Of a stretch of 51,248 bases of DNA, positions 27,277 to 37,395 are shown in pieces; position 1 is the stretch's first letter; the number at the start of each line of letters is the position of its first letter. The translations under genes and the position numbers were made by a program. The DNA is from Zoogloeaceae bacterium (lineage in GTDB: Bacteria; Pseudomonadota; Gammaproteobacteria; Burkholderiales; Rhodocyclaceae): contig JAITMP010000014.1 in NCBI GenBank assembly GCA_031277315.1, positions 1 to 51,248 of the forward strand, in the 5' to 3' direction. The notes beneath the pieces were generated by a model. That model made no database searches. It was not told the origin of the DNA and saw nothing but the letters and a program-made list of their open reading frames with translations.

Positions 27277-28164
27277 ATGAACGAAAGACAATTCGGCCCG
27301 CTCCGGCTGATTCCGGGCGGCAACAAGGGGCGCTACCCCTATTCCAATTCCGTGTACGTCGACGGCGCCGGCGTGCTGATCGACACCGGCGCGGACGAAG
27401 CGCGCTACCGCGAGCTGATCGCCGGCCCCGGCGTGAACGAAATCTGGCTGTCGCACTGGCACGAAGATCACTTCACCTGGCTCGATCTTTTCCCCGGCCG
27501 GCCGCTCGTGCAGATGGCGGTCGAAGCCGCGCCGCTCGCCGACATCGAGGCTTTTCTCGACTGGTACGGCGTCACGCAAACGACGCACCGCGACTACTGG
27601 CGCGGCACGCTGATGAAGGATTTTCACTTCAAGCCGCGCCGCGCGACGCGCTATTTCACGCCGGGCGAAATCATTGACCTCGGCACATGCACGGCAGAAG
27701 TCATCCACGCCCCCGGCCACACGCCGGGCTTCACGGCGTTTTTCTTCCGCGAACCGGCGGTCTGCTACTTGGGCGATTACGACCTGACGCGCTTCGGCCC
27801 CTGGTACGGCGACCGCGGCAGTTCCATCGAGGATACCATCGCCTCGGTGCGCCGCCTGCAACAACTGCCGGCCAAGGTGTGGCTGACCAGCCACGAAGAC
27901 GGCTGCTTTGAAGGCGACGCCAGCGCCGCCTTCGACGCTTATCTCGCCGTCATCGACGAACGTGAAGCCAAGCTGCTGGATTTTCTTTCACAGCCGCGCA
28001 GCATCGAGGAAATCGTCGCCGCCTGCATCGTCTACCGCAAGCCGCGCGAGCCGAGAGCGTTTTTCGAATGGGGCGAAGGCGCCATCATGGGCAAGCACCT
28101 CGAACGGCTGATGAAAAACGGCGCCGTCGCGCTGGAAGCCGGCCGCTACCGGCGCATTGGCTGA
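27277..28164 (+). CDS. Metallo-beta-lactamase-fold hydrolase
   Basis: A 295-residue MBL-fold protein with the dinuclear metal motif HWHEDH at 60-65, a further His in HAPGHTPG and an Asp in LGDYDLTRFGPWYG. The C-terminal 80 residues form a helical extension, as in glyoxalase II-like and LACTB2-like proteins. It is divergent from the phosphatidyltransferase by 50 bp and ends 9 bp from the convergent pyruvate carboxylase. The substrate is unknown; thioesters or phosphodiesters are typical for the fold. Confidence 0.88.
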   Translation: MNERQFGPLRLIPGGNKGRYPYSNSVYVDGAGVLIDTGADEARYRELIAGPGVNEIWLSHWHEDHFTWLDLFPGRPLVQMAVEAAPLADIEAFLDWYGVTQTTHRDYWRGTLMKDFHFKPRRATRYFTPGEIIDLGTCTAEVIHAPGHTPGFTAFFFREPAVCYLGDYDLTRFGPWYGDRGSSIEDTIASVRRLQQLPAKVWLTSHEDGCFEGDASAAFDAYLAVIDEREAKLLDFLSQPRSIEEIVAACIVYRKPREPRAFFEWGEGAIMGKHLERLMKNGAVALEAGRYRRIG

Positions 28165-28173
28165 AACGGCGCT

Positions 28174-31100
28174 TCAAGCAGCATATTCAATCAGCAAATC
28201 CTTGGCGTTCACCGTCTCGCCCGGATGGGCGTGAATGGCGGCGATCACGCCGTCGCGCTCGGCGGCGAGAACGGATTCCATCTTCATCGCCTCGATGGAC
28301 AGCAGCGGGTCGCCCCGGCAGACTTTCTGGCCCGTGTGCACGGCCACCGTCACCACTGTGCCGGGCATCGGCGCGCCGACGTGGCGCGGGTTGCCTTCCT
28401 CGGCGCGGGGACGCGCCTTGGCGACCGTCAGCCCGGCCTTGGCGATGCGCACCGGGCGCGGCTGGCCGTTCAGTTCGAAGCCCACCTTGACGTAGCCTTC
28501 CTCGTCCGGCCCGCTCAGGGCCTGCTGGCTGACGATGAGCGTCTTGCCGCGGTCGATCTCGACGGCGATTTCCTCGCCCGCGCCCAGGCCATAAAAGAAA
28601 GCCGGCGTCGGCAGTGTCGAAACATCGCCGTAGCGGCTCTGGTGCGCGGCGTAGTCGATGAACACCTTCGGATACATGAGATAGGAGGCGAGATCGGTAT
28701 CGCTCACCTCGCGCTTGATGGCGGCCTCCGCCTCGGCGCGCTTGGCGTCGAGATCCACCGCCGGCAGAAGATCGCCGGCGCGGCCGGGCAGCGGCGTTTC
28801 GCCCCGCAGCACTTTCTTCTGCAAATCAGCCGGAAAGCCGTCGGGCGGATAACCCAGTTCGCCCTTCATGAGCGACACCACCGATTCGGGAAACGCCACT
28901 TCACGCACCGGATCGCGCACCTGCCCGGGCGACAGATCGCTGGCGACCATGAATAGCGCCATGTCGCCGACGACCTTGGAAGTCGGCGTCACTTTCACGA
29001 TGTCGCCGAACAGCAGGTTCACTTCGGCGTAGGCGCGCGAGACTTCGGCCCAGCGGTGTTCGAGGCCCATGGCGCGGGCCTGCTCGCGCAAGTTGGTGTA
29101 TTGCCCGCCCGGCATTTCGTGGCGGTAGACGTCGGCGGTGCCGGAGCGGATGTCGGCCTCGAACGGCGCATAGGCGCGGCGCACGCCTTCCCAGTACTGC
29201 GACAGCGCCTGCATGGCGTCGAGATCCACGCCGGGGTCGCGCGGGCCGCCGCGCAGCGCCGCCGCGATCGAGCCGAGATTCGGCTGCGACGTCAGCCCGC
29301 TCATGGCATCGAGCGCGCCGTCGACGGCATCGACGCCGGCTTCCACCGCCGCCAGCACGCTCGCCGCGCTAATGCCGCTGGTATCGTGGGTGTGGAAGTG
29401 GATCGGCAATCCGACTTCCTGCTTCAGCGCGCGCACCAGTTCGCGCGCCGCGCGCGGACGGCAGACGCCGGCCATGTCCTTGATGCCGAGAATGTGCGCG
29501 CCGGCGCGTTCCAGTTGTTTCGCCAGCCCGAGGTAGTACTTCAGGTTGTATTTGGGCCGCGCCGCGTCGAACAGATCGCCGGTGTAGCAGATCGCCGCCT
29601 CGCACAGCGCCCCGTTCTCGCGCACGGCGTCGATCGCCACGCGCATGTTGTCGACCCAGTTGAGTGAATCGAAAACGCGGAAAACATCGACGCCCTCCCG
29701 CGCCGCCTGCCGCACGAAGTAGCGCACCACATTGTCGGCATAGTTGGTGTAGCCGACGGCGTTGGAAGCGCGCAGCAGCATCTGGAACAGGATGTTCGGC
29801 GCCGCTTCGCGTAACCGCGCCAGCCGCGCCCAGGGGTCTTCCTTCAAAAAGCGCAGCGCCACGTCGAACGTCGCCCCGCCCCAGCATTCCAGACTGAACA
29901 AATTCGGTAGCATGCGGGCGTAATACGGCGCGATCTCCAGCATGTCATGCGTGCGCATGCGGGTGGCGAACAGCGACTGATGCGCGTCGCGCAGCGTGGT
30001 GTCGGTGAGCAGCACGCGCTGCTCGCCTTTCATCCACTCGGCGAATTTTTCCGTGCCGAGCGCCTTCAGGCGGTCGCGCGTGCCGGGCGGCGGCGGCGGC
30101 GTCAAATCGCAATGCGGCTTGAGCGGCCTGCCGAGCGGCAGCGGCGGCGTCGCCCGGCCCTTCATCTCCGGGTTGCCGTTGACCGCCACCTCGCCGAGAA
30201 ATTGCAGCAGCTTGCTGCCGCGATCATGCCGGCGCTGGAAATTGAACAGTTCCGGCGTGGTGTCGATGAAGCGCGTTGTGCACTCGCCGGCGCGGAAGGC
30301 GGGATGCGCGATGACGTTCTCCAGAAATTGCAGATTGCTTGCCACGCCGCGGATGCGGAATTCGCGCAGCGCCCGGTTCATGCGGGCGATGGCCTCGTCC
30401 GGCGTATGGCCCCAGGCCGTGACCTTCACCAGCAGCGAGTCGTAGTACGGCGTGATCAGCGCGCCGCCGTAGGCCGTGCCGCCGTCCAGCCGCAGGCCGA
30501 AACCGGCGGCGCTGCGGTACACGCCGATGCGGCCATAATCGGGCGTGAAGCCGTTTTCCGGATCTTCGGTGGTGACGCGGCATTGCAGGGCATGGCCGCG
30601 CAGTTCGATGTTTTCCTGACGCGGCACATATGCGTCGGCGTCGCCGATGCGGGCGCCTTCGGAGATGCGAATCTGCGCCTTGACGACATCGACGCCGGTC
30701 ACTTCCTCGGTGACGGTGTGCTCGACCTGAATGCGCGGATTGACCTCGATGAAATAGAACGCGCCCGTGTCGGCGTCCATCAAAAACTCGACCGTGCCGG
30801 CGTGGGTGTAATGCGCGGCGCGGGCCAGTTTCAGCGCCGCCGCGCACAATTCGCCCCGGCGGGCATCGTCCAGATACGGCGCCGGCGCGCGCTCGATCAC
30901 CTTCTGGTTGCGCCGCTGCACCGAGCAATCGCGCTCAAAGGCGTGCACCAGATTGCCGTGACAGTCGCCGATCACCTGCACCTCGACGTGGCGCGCGCGG
31001 CGCACCAGTTTTTCCAGATACACCTCGTCGTTGCCGAAAGCGGCCTTCGCCTCGCGCCGCGCCACCTCCATCGCCGGGCCGAGATCGGCTTCCGTTTCCA

Positions 31101-31620
31101 CCATGCGCATGCCGCGTCCGCCGCCGCCCCAGCTTGCCTTCAGCATCAAGGGATAGCCGACCGCCGCCGCCTGCCGTTTCGCCGCCGCCAGATCGTGCGG
31201 CAGCGCGCCGGTCGCCGGCACCACCGGCACGCCGGCCTGCTCCGCCAGCGCGCGCGCCGACACCTTGTTGCCGAGCAGGCGCATCACCTCCGGCTGCGGG
31301 CCGATGAAGACGATGCCGGCGGCGGCGCAAGCCTCGGCGAAATCCGGGTTTTCGGACAGAAAGCCATAGCCCGGATGAATCGCGTCGACACGCGCTTCGC
31401 GGGCGACGCGGATGATGTCGTCAATGTCGAGATAAGCGTCGATCGGCCGCTTGCCGGCGCCGACCAGATACGACTCGTCGGCCTTGAAGCGGTGCAGCGC
31501 GAAGCGGTCTTCATTGGAATAAATCGCCACCGTGCGGATGCCCATTTCGGACGCTGCGCGCATGACGCGGATGGCGATTTCGCTGCGGTTGGCAACGAGC
31601 AGACTGCGGATTTTTTTCAT
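28174..31620 (-). CDS. pyc: Pyruvate carboxylase
   Basis: Carboxylates pyruvate to oxaloacetate, refilling the TCA cycle. The single 1148-residue chain carries all parts: biotin carboxylase (about 1-450, with EVNPRIQVEHTVTEEVTG), carboxyltransferase (starting about 530, with LTDTTLRDAHQSL), an allosteric linker, and a C-terminal biotin domain with the biotinylated Lys1113 in AMKMES. The chain is complete and normal in length. No clear ribosome site precedes the ATG. Biotin synthesis genes lie 1.3 kb upstream on the other strand. Pyruvate carboxylase alongside the whole TCA set suggests growth on substrates entering as pyruvate or acetyl-CoA. Confidence 0.97.
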   Translation of the reverse strand: MKKIRSLLVANRSEIAIRVMRAASEMGIRTVAIYSNEDRFALHRFKADESYLVGAGKRPIDAYLDIDDIIRVAREARVDAIHPGYGFLSENPDFAEACAAAGIVFIGPQPEVMRLLGNKVSARALAEQAGVPVVPATGALPHDLAAAKRQAAAVGYPLMLKASWGGGGRGMRMVETEADLGPAMEVARREAKAAFGNDEVYLEKLVRRARHVEVQVIGDCHGNLVHAFERDCSVQRRNQKVIERAPAPYLDDARRGELCAAALKLARAAHYTHAGTVEFLMDADTGAFYFIEVNPRIQVEHTVTEEVTGVDVVKAQIRISEGARIGDADAYVPRQENIELRGHALQCRVTTEDPENGFTPDYGRIGVYRSAAGFGLRLDGGTAYGGALITPYYDSLLVKVTAWGHTPDEAIARMNRALREFRIRGVASNLQFLENVIAHPAFRAGECTTRFIDTTPELFNFQRRHDRGSKLLQFLGEVAVNGNPEMKGRATPPLPLGRPLKPHCDLTPPPPPGTRDRLKALGTEKFAEWMKGEQRVLLTDTTLRDAHQSLFATRMRTHDMLEIAPYYARMLPNLFSLECWGGATFDVALRFLKEDPWARLARLREAAPNILFQMLLRASNAVGYTNYADNVVRYFVRQAAREGVDVFRVFDSLNWVDNMRVAIDAVRENGALCEAAICYTGDLFDAARPKYNLKYYLGLAKQLERAGAHILGIKDMAGVCRPRAARELVRALKQEVGLPIHFHTHDTSGISAASVLAAVEAGVDAVDGALDAMSGLTSQPNLGSIAAALRGGPRDPGVDLDAMQALSQYWEGVRRAYAPFEADIRSGTADVYRHEMPGGQYTNLREQARAMGLEHRWAEVSRAYAEVNLLFGDIVKVTPTSKVVGDMALFMVASDLSPGQVRDPVREVAFPESVVSLMKGELGYPPDGFPADLQKKVLRGETPLPGRAGDLLPAVDLDAKRAEAEAAIKREVSDTDLASYLMYPKVFIDYAAHQSRYGDVSTLPTPAFFYGLGAGEEIAVEIDRGKTLIVSQQALSGPDEEGYVKVGFELNGQPRPVRIAKAGLTVAKARPRAEEGNPRHVGAPMPGTVVTVAVHTGQKVCRGDPLLSIEAMKMESVLAAERDGVIAAIHAHPGETVNAKDLLIEYAA

Positions 31621-31813
31621 GGCGGCTGGAGGAAAAGAAAGGGCGGACGGCCCGCGTCGGGCGGAAGTTTATCCCATCGGCGCTCGCCCCATCATCCGGG
31701 GTTCTTATGTCTTTGCAAAGCGAATGTTTGAGCGGAAACGGCAAGTTCTGCTTGCCTGTCCCGAACCCATCCCCATCCCGGCCCCGCGCTTTCGCGGGGG
31801 CAGGCGCGATCAA

Positions 31814-31841
31814 CTCCCCTCGCCCGCTTGCGGGAGAGGGG
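31814..31841. repeat. 28-bp intergenic repeat with hairpin, copy 1
   Basis: This 28-bp sequence containing the hairpin CCCGCTTGCGGG recurs exactly at 45077-45104, and a 17-bp part of it occurs at 36656-36672. All copies lie between genes. It sits downstream of the 3-hydroxybutyryl-CoA dehydrogenase gene. Confidence 0.8.
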
Positions 31842-31861
31842 CAAGGGGCGAGGGAAAGAAA

Positions 31862-32713
31862 TTACGAGTAAGTAAAGAACCCCCGGCCCGTCTTGCGGCC
31901 CAGGTAGCCGGCTTCGACCATTTCGACCAGCAGCGGGGCGGGGCGGTATTTCGGGTCTTTGAAGCCTTCAAAGAGGACGTTCATGATCGCCAGTTCCACG
32001 TCGAGGCCGATCAGGTCGCACAGCGCCAGCGGGCCGAGCGGATGATTGGCGCCGAGCTTCATCGCCTCGTCGATCTGGGCGGCGCTGGCGAGGCCCTCGC
32101 TGAGGATGAAAATGGCTTCGTTGATCATCGGGCAGAGCATGCGGTTGACGGCGAAGCCGGGGCTGTTTCTCACCTGCACCGGCGTCTTGCCGACGGCTTT
32201 CGCGGCTTCTTCGACCGCCGCGAAAGTGGCGTCGGAGGTTTGCAGGCCGCGAATCAGTTCCACCAGCGCCATCAGCGGCACCGGGTTGAAGAAATGCATG
32301 CCGATCACCTTGTCGGGCCGTCCGGTGGCGGCGGCAAGCCGCGTGATCGAGATCGACGAGGTGTTGCTGGCAATCACCGCCCCGGCCTTCGCCTGCGCGT
32401 CGATCTGCTGAAAGATTTTCAGCTTCAGATCGAGGTTTTCGGTGGCGGCTTCAATGACGAGATCGGCGTCTTTCAGCGCGGCGAGATCGGTCGCGGTGCG
32501 GATGCGCGCGAGCGCGGCGGCCTTCTGCTCGGCTGTCATTTTCTCTTTCTTGACGAGGCGGTCGAAGCCGCCGGAAACGGTTTTCAGGGCGCGTTCGAGC
32601 GCCGCCGGCGCGACGTCGGTCATCACCACCTCGAAGCCGGATTGGGCGAAGGCCTGGGCGATGCCGTTGCCCATCGTGCCGGCGCCGACGACGCCGATTT
32701 GCTTGAATGCCAT
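31862..32713 (-). CDS. 3-hydroxybutyryl-CoA dehydrogenase
   Basis: NAD-dependent dehydrogenase of short 3-hydroxyacyl-CoAs. It has 283 residues, with GAGTMG at 10-15, the catalytic His in [11 protein letters not shown] and NSPGFAVNR between the domains. AGGAGGAG stands 8 bases before the ATG. It acts in butyrate or polyhydroxybutyrate turnover, or as the PaaH step of phenylacetate breakdown, whose other genes occur at the right end of the window. Because it is far from those genes, I do not assign PaaH. Confidence 0.93.
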   Translation of the reverse strand: MAFKQIGVVGAGTMGNGIAQAFAQSGFEVVMTDVAPAALERALKTVSGGFDRLVKKEKMTAEQKAAALARIRTATDLAALKDADLVIEAATENLDLKLKIFQQIDAQAKAGAVIASNTSSISITRLAAATGRPDKVIGMHFFNPVPLMALVELIRGLQTSDATFAAVEEAAKAVGKTPVQVRNSPGFAVNRMLCPMINEAIFILSEGLASAAQIDEAMKLGANHPLGPLALCDLIGLDVELAIMNVLFEGFKDPKYRPAPLLVEMVEAGYLGRKTGRGFFTYS

Positions 32714-32791
32714 AGCGATAACTCCTCCTGAAATTCGCGGCGGCGTCTCCCGGCGCCCCGCATGACCTGTAGTTTACCGGAGACGACCGGA

Positions 32792-32846
32792 GATCGCTCG
32801 GGGATTGCTCATGGATCGCTCGGGGATCACTCTGGGATTACTCGGG
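32792..32846. repeat. Five tandem 11-bp repeats upstream of bioA
   Basis: Five successive 11-bp units vary around GATCGCTCGGG; units 1 and 3 are identical. They lie in the divergent gap between the hydroxybutyryl-CoA dehydrogenase and bioA. The 11-bp period is about one helical turn, so all copies face the same side of the DNA. Confidence 0.85.
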
Positions 32847-32905
32847 CGGCGCGCCCGAAAACACGCGCTGGCAGGAGGTCGCGTAAAATCGCCCTCCGCT
32901 CCGCC

Positions 32906-32944
32906 GCATTCCAGGCCCGCATTCCAAGCCCATATTCCAAGCGA
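32906..32944. repeat. Three tandem 13-bp repeats in the bioA leader
   Basis: Three units around GCATTCCAAGCCC end 7 bp before the bioA ATG. They occupy the place of the ribosome site, and no Shine-Dalgarno sequence is seen there. A TAAAAT at 32884-32889 may be the -10 box of bioA. Confidence 0.85.
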
Positions 32945-32951
32945 CACATTC

Positions 32952-34268
32952 ATGAACAACGACGCCCTCCTCCGCCGCAGCCTCGCCGCCGTCTGGCACC
33001 CGTGCACGCAAATGAAGCTGCACGAGCGCCTGCCGCTGACGCCGATCCGCCGCGCCGAGGGCGTCTGGCTAGAGGATTTCGATGGCCGCCGTTATCTGGA
33101 CGCCATCAGTTCCTGGTGGGTCAATCTGTTCGGCCACAGCCATCCGCGCATCATGGCGGCGCTCCGCGACCAGCTCGACACGCTCGATCACGTCATGCTG
33201 GCCGGCTTCACTCACGAGCCGGTGGTGGCGCTCTCGGAACAACTCTCCGCGTTGACCGGCGGCGCGCTCGGCCATTGCTTTTACGCCTCCGACGGCGCTT
33301 CCGCCGTGGAAATCGCCCTCAAGATGAGCGCCCATTTCTGGCGCAACAGCGGCCGGCCGGAGAAACACCGCTTTCTCAGCCTCGCCGGCAGCTATCACGG
33401 CGAAACCGCCGGCGCGCTGGCGGTGACCGACATCCCGCTCTTCCGCGACGCTTACGCGCCGCTGCTGCGCCCCGGCGGCGTCGTGCCCAGCCCGGACAGC
33501 CGTCTGGCCGCGCCGGGCGGCAATGCAATCGACATGGCGCTGACCGCCGCCCGCGCGCTGGAACGTCATCTCGCCGAACATCACGAAAGCATCGCGGCGC
33601 TGATCGTCGAGCCGCTGGTGCAATGCGCCGCCGGCATGGCCATGCACGACCCGGAATACCTGCGCCGCGCCCGCGCCCTGTGCGACCGCTACGGCGTGCA
33701 TCTCATCGCCGACGAGATCGCCGTCGGCTGCGGGCGCACGGGCACGTTCTTCGCCCACGAGCAAGCCGGCATCACGCCCGATTTTCTTTGCCTCTCGAAA
33801 GGACTCACCGGCGGCGTTCTGCCGCTCTCGGTAACGCTGACGACCGACGCCGTCTACGCCGCCTTCTATGACGACAGCACGGCGCGCGGCTTTCTCCACT
33901 CGCATTCCTATACCGGCAACCCGCTCGCCTGCCGCGCCGCGCTGGCGACGCTGGCGCTTTTTGAAACCGAAGACGCGCTCGCCGCCAATCAACGACTGGC
34001 GGCGCGAATCACCGCGGCGGCGGCGCCGCTCGCCGCCGACCCGCGTCTGGCGCACTTCCGCCGCGCCGGAATGATCTGGGCCTTCGACGCCAGGAGCGAC
34101 GATCCGCTCTTCGCCCGCCGCTTCCACCGCGCCGCGATGGATCGCGGCTTGCTGCTGCGCCCGATCGGCAACACGGTGTATTTCATGCCGCCCTACATCC
34201 TCGATGACAGCCAGATCGAACTGCTGATCGGCGGCACGCGGGCGGCGCTCGACGCAACGCTGGGCTGA
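32952..34268 (+). CDS. bioA: Adenosylmethionine-8-amino-7-oxononanoate aminotransferase
   Basis: PLP enzyme of biotin synthesis that converts 8-amino-7-oxononanoate to 7,8-diaminopelargonate with S-adenosylmethionine as amino donor. It has 438 residues from ATG 32952. WHPCTQMK at the N-terminus and SSWWVNLFGHSHP at about 53-65 are BioA signatures; the PLP lysine is Lys283 in LSKGLTGG. A longer in-frame start would translate tandem repeats and is rejected. It opens the bioA-bioF-bioD-PIN group. Confidence 0.96.
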   Translation: MNNDALLRRSLAAVWHPCTQMKLHERLPLTPIRRAEGVWLEDFDGRRYLDAISSWWVNLFGHSHPRIMAALRDQLDTLDHVMLAGFTHEPVVALSEQLSALTGGALGHCFYASDGASAVEIALKMSAHFWRNSGRPEKHRFLSLAGSYHGETAGALAVTDIPLFRDAYAPLLRPGGVVPSPDSRLAAPGGNAIDMALTAARALERHLAEHHESIAALIVEPLVQCAAGMAMHDPEYLRRARALCDRYGVHLIADEIAVGCGRTGTFFAHEQAGITPDFLCLSKGLTGGVLPLSVTLTTDAVYAAFYDDSTARGFLHSHSYTGNPLACRAALATLALFETEDALAANQRLAARITAAAAPLAADPRLAHFRRAGMIWAFDARSDDPLFARRFHRAAMDRGLLLRPIGNTVYFMPPYILDDSQIELLIGGTRAALDATLG

Positions 34269-34319
34269 CGCAATGACAATGGCAATGACGCAAACCACCG
34301 CAACTGGAATACGCATGTC

Positions 34320-35483
34320 ATGAACGATTTTTCAGACCGGCTCGCCGCCCTCGACGCGCAGGCATTGCGCCGCCGCCGCCGCGTGGTCGATTCCCCCTGC
34401 GCGCCGCAGGTGAGCGTCGACGGCCGTCCGCTGCTGGCCTTCGCCAGCAACGATTACCTCGGCCTCGCCAACGACCCCGCCCTCATCGCCGCAGCGCAGG
34501 AAGGAGCGCGGCGCTACGGCCTCGGCGCGGGCGCTTCGCCCATCGTCAGCGGACATCAAGCGCCGCACGCCGCGCTGGAACAACGCCTCGCGGCATTCAC
34601 CGGCTTTGCGCGGGCGCTGCTGTTCTCCACCGGCTACCTCGCCAACCTCGGCGCGGTGCCGGCGCTGGCCGGGCGGGGCGACGCCATCTTCTCCGACCAG
34701 CTCAACCACGCCTCGCTCATCGACGCCGCGCGGCTGTCACGCGCCGAACTCGCCGTCTATCCGCACCGCGACATCGCCGCGCTTGACGCCGCCCTCGCCG
34801 CCTCGCGCGCGCGGCGCAAGCTGATCGTCACCGACGCCGTGTTCAGCATGGACGGCGACATCGCCCCCCTGCCGGAACTCCTCGCGCTGGCCGAGCGCCA
34901 CGCGGCCTGGCTCTTGGTGGACGACGCGCACGGCTTCGGCCTGCTCGGGCCGCAGGGGCGCGGGGCGCTGGCGCACTTCGGGCTGACGTCATGCGGGCCG
35001 GCCTCGCCGCGCCTCATCATGATGGGCACGCTGGGCAAGGCCGCCGGCGGCGCCGGCGCTTTCGTCGCTGGCGCAGAAGAAGTCATCGAGTGGATTCTGC
35101 AAAAGGCGCGCACCTACACGTTCAGCACCGCCGAACCGGCGCTGATCGCTCACGCCCTGCTGACCGCCGTCGACCTGATCGAGCAAGGCGACGCGCGCCG
35201 GGCCAGCCTCGCCGCCCGCATCGCGCAACTGCGCGCATCATTCCGGCCCCGGCGCTGGACGCTGCTGCCCTCGCAAACGGCGATCCAGCCGCTGGTGATC
35301 GGCGGCAACGCCGAAACCATGGCAGTCGCCGCCAGCCTTTACGAACGCGGCCTCTGGACGCCCGGCATCCGTCCCCCCGCCGTCCCGCCCGGCAGCGCCC
35401 GCCTGCGCATCACCCTCTCCGCCGCCCACACCGAAGCGCAGGTGGCGCGGCTGGTCGAGGCGCTGGAGGAGCTGGAAGGATGA
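34320..35483 (+). CDS. bioF: 8-amino-7-oxononanoate synthase
   Basis: Joins pimeloyl thioester and alanine to form 8-amino-7-oxononanoate. The 387-residue chain has SNDYLGLA at 43-50, the cofactor-binding [10 protein letters not shown] at about 201-210 and the PLP Lys240 in GTLGKAAGG. It starts 51 bp after bioA; the ribosome site is weak. No bioB, bioC or bioH is in the window, so the pathway is only partly represented here. Confidence 0.95.
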   Translation: MNDFSDRLAALDAQALRRRRRVVDSPCAPQVSVDGRPLLAFASNDYLGLANDPALIAAAQEGARRYGLGAGASPIVSGHQAPHAALEQRLAAFTGFARALLFSTGYLANLGAVPALAGRGDAIFSDQLNHASLIDAARLSRAELAVYPHRDIAALDAALAASRARRKLIVTDAVFSMDGDIAPLPELLALAERHAAWLLVDDAHGFGLLGPQGRGALAHFGLTSCGPASPRLIMMGTLGKAAGGAGAFVAGAEEVIEWILQKARTYTFSTAEPALIAHALLTAVDLIEQGDARRASLAARIAQLRASFRPRRWTLLPSQTAIQPLVIGGNAETMAVAASLYERGLWTPGIRPPAVPPGSARLRITLSAAHTEAQVARLVEALEELEG

Positions 35484-35529
35484 AAATTTTCCCCTGGCTG
35501 CACAGCGCGATTTTCGACATGATTCCAAC

Positions 35530-36189
35530 ATGAGCCAGGCCTATTTCCTCACCGGCACTGACACGGATGTCGGCAAGACCCTGATCGCCGCTGCGCTGCT
35601 GCGCCGGGCGGCGGCGCGGGGATGGCGGGCGCTGGGAATGAAGCCGGTGGCGGCGGGCGGCGCGGGCGATGTCGACGCGCTCATCGCCGCCGGCAACGTC
35701 CACGCGCCGCGTGAGCGCGTGAATCCCTACCTGCTGCGCGAACCGCTCTCGCCGCATCTGGCGGCGCGGCGCGATGGCGCGGCGATTGATTTCGAACGCA
35801 TCGCGCGCGACTGCGCGGCGCTGCGGGCGGAAGCGGATTTTCTCGTCGTCGAAGGCGCCGGCGGCTTTCGCGTGCCGCTCACTGAAACGCAAGACGGCGG
35901 CGATCTCGCCGCGCGGCTCGCCCTGCCGGTGATTCTGGTCGTCGGCCTGCGGCTCGGTTGCCTGAATCACGCCCTGCTGAGCGCCGAAGCCATCCGCGCC
36001 CGCGGCCTGCGTCTGGCCGGCTGGGTCGCCAACCAGATCGACCCCGGCATGGCCTGCCTGGAAGAAAACGTGGACACGCTGCGCGCGCGGCTGGCCGCGC
36101 CGCTGCTCGGCCATGTGCCGCATCAAGCCCGACCTGATCCGGCGCGCATCGCGCCGCTGCTAACGCTGCCGGAGCAAGCGGGCCTTTGA
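35530..36189 (+). CDS. bioD: Dethiobiotin synthetase
   Basis: ATP-dependent ring closure of diaminopelargonate to dethiobiotin. It has 219 residues, with the P-loop GTDTDVGKT at 9-17 and VVEGAGGFRVPL mid-protein. It starts 46 bp after bioF and its stop overlaps the ATG of the PIN-domain gene as TGATG. Confidence 0.95.
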   Translation: MSQAYFLTGTDTDVGKTLIAAALLRRAAARGWRALGMKPVAAGGAGDVDALIAAGNVHAPRERVNPYLLREPLSPHLAARRDGAAIDFERIARDCAALRAEADFLVVEGAGGFRVPLTETQDGGDLAARLALPVILVVGLRLGCLNHALLSAEAIRARGLRLAGWVANQIDPGMACLEENVDTLRARLAAPLLGHVPHQARPDPARIAPLLTLPEQAGL

Positions 36190-36632
36190 TGCTGCGTCTG
36201 GCGCTCGATACCAATGTCGTGCTCGATCTGCTGCATTTCAGCGACGCGGCGGCGGCGCCGATCGAACGCGCCCTGCGCGAAGGCCGCGCCGTTTGTTTTT
36301 GCGACGCCGCCTGCCGCGAAGAACTGGCGCAGGTGCTAAGCCGCGCCCGCTTCGGCATCAGCGGCGGCCGCATCCGCCATATCCTTGACGACTACGCCGC
36401 CCTCGCCCAACCCTGCGCGGATTGCAGCGCCGCTGCCGTCGTCGCCGCCGAATTACCGCCGCTACCGCTCTGCCGCGACCCGGACGATCAGAAGTTTCTC
36501 GAACTGGCGCGAGCGGCGCGCGCCGATTTTCTCGTCACCAAAGACAAGGCGCTGCTGGCGCTGGCAAAGAAAAGCGCCCGGCTCGGCTTTCGCATCGCCG
36601 CGCCGGAAACAGTGGCAACGCTGCTGGCATGA
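36189..36632 (+). CDS. PIN-domain putative ribonuclease coupled to bioD
   Basis: A 147-residue PIN-domain protein of the COG1569 kind: LALDTNVVLDLL at the start gives the first acidic residue, CRDPDDQKFLELA and DFLVTKDKALL the later ones. PIN proteins are metal-dependent ribonucleases, often toxins. The ATG overlaps the bioD stop by one base, so the two are translated together. No antitoxin gene is adjacent, so it may be a stand-alone nuclease rather than half of a toxin-antitoxin pair. Confidence 0.85.
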   Translation: MLRLALDTNVVLDLLHFSDAAAAPIERALREGRAVCFCDAACREELAQVLSRARFGISGGRIRHILDDYAALAQPCADCSAAAVVAAELPPLPLCRDPDDQKFLELARAARADFLVTKDKALLALAKKSARLGFRIAAPETVATLLA

Positions 36633-36719
36633 AGCTGCGCCTTCATCTGCCTGCCCCCGCTTGCGGGAGAGGAAACGGAATCACATCAATTTTCAGCCGG
36701 ATGCGGCAACCCCGCCGCG

Positions 36720-37265
36720 TCAAAGCCGGATGAAGTGATCGCGGTAATAGCGCAGTTCTTCGATGGACTCGTGAATGTCGGCCAGCGCCATGTGCGCACC
36801 TTTTTTCACCACGCCCTTGCAGATCGCCGGCTTCCAGCGCCGGGCGAGTTCTTTCAGCGTGCTGACATCCAGATTGCGGTAGTGAAAATAGGCTTCCAGC
36901 CGCGGCAGCCAGCGCGCCATGAAGCGGCGATCCTGGCAGATCGAGTTGCCGCACATCGGCGAAGCGCGCTCGGGCGCGTATTCGCGCATGAATGCCAGCA
37001 AGCAGGCTTCCGCCGCCACCTCGTCGGTGGTCGAGGCGCGCACCTTGTCGATCAGGCCCGACTTGCCGTGGGTGTTCCGGTTCCAGTCGTCCATCGCGTC
37101 GAGCGCGGCGTCGGGCTGATGCACCACCACCACCGGCGATTCGGCGAGAATGTTCAGCGCGCTGTCGGTCGCCACCATGGCGATTTCAATCACCCGGTCC
37201 CGCTCGGGGTCGAGGCCGGTCATCTCCATGTCGAGCCAGATGAGGTTGTTGGAATCCTGTGCCAT
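36720..37265 (-). CDS. orn: Oligoribonuclease
   Basis: 3'-to-5' exonuclease that removes the last di- and short oligoribonucleotides, including pGpG from cyclic-di-GMP turnover. It has 181 residues from ATG 37265, the normal length. DEDDh catalytic residues: Asp and Glu in [10 protein letters not shown], a later Asp, and the final His and Asp in HMALADI. The longer in-frame start adds 31 unrelated residues. It is divergent from the M48 protease gene. Confidence 0.95.
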   Translation of the reverse strand: MAQDSNNLIWLDMEMTGLDPERDRVIEIAMVATDSALNILAESPVVVVHQPDAALDAMDDWNRNTHGKSGLIDKVRASTTDEVAAEACLLAFMREYAPERASPMCGNSICQDRRFMARWLPRLEAYFHYRNLDVSTLKELARRWKPAICKGVVKKGAHMALADIHESIEELRYYRDHFIRL

Positions 37266-37395
37266 AATTTCGCGGCGCTTGAAAAGCCTGCATTCTGTCA
37301 TAGTTCCGGCTGCCGCACGCTCGCCCGCAATCGCGCGCGCTGCCGACGCTTGAACCATTGTTGAACCGCTGCTGACACTTGAACGCCATCAACAC

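Noticed and set aside
26595-27326. Long N-terminal extension of the short-chain dehydrogenase
   Set aside because: The extension reads the phosphatidyltransferase gene in the wrong frame; a good ribosome site marks ATG 26594.
36656-36672. Terminator between the PIN gene and orn
   Set aside because: A GC hairpin is present but no T run follows on either strand; it is part of the dispersed 28-bp repeat.
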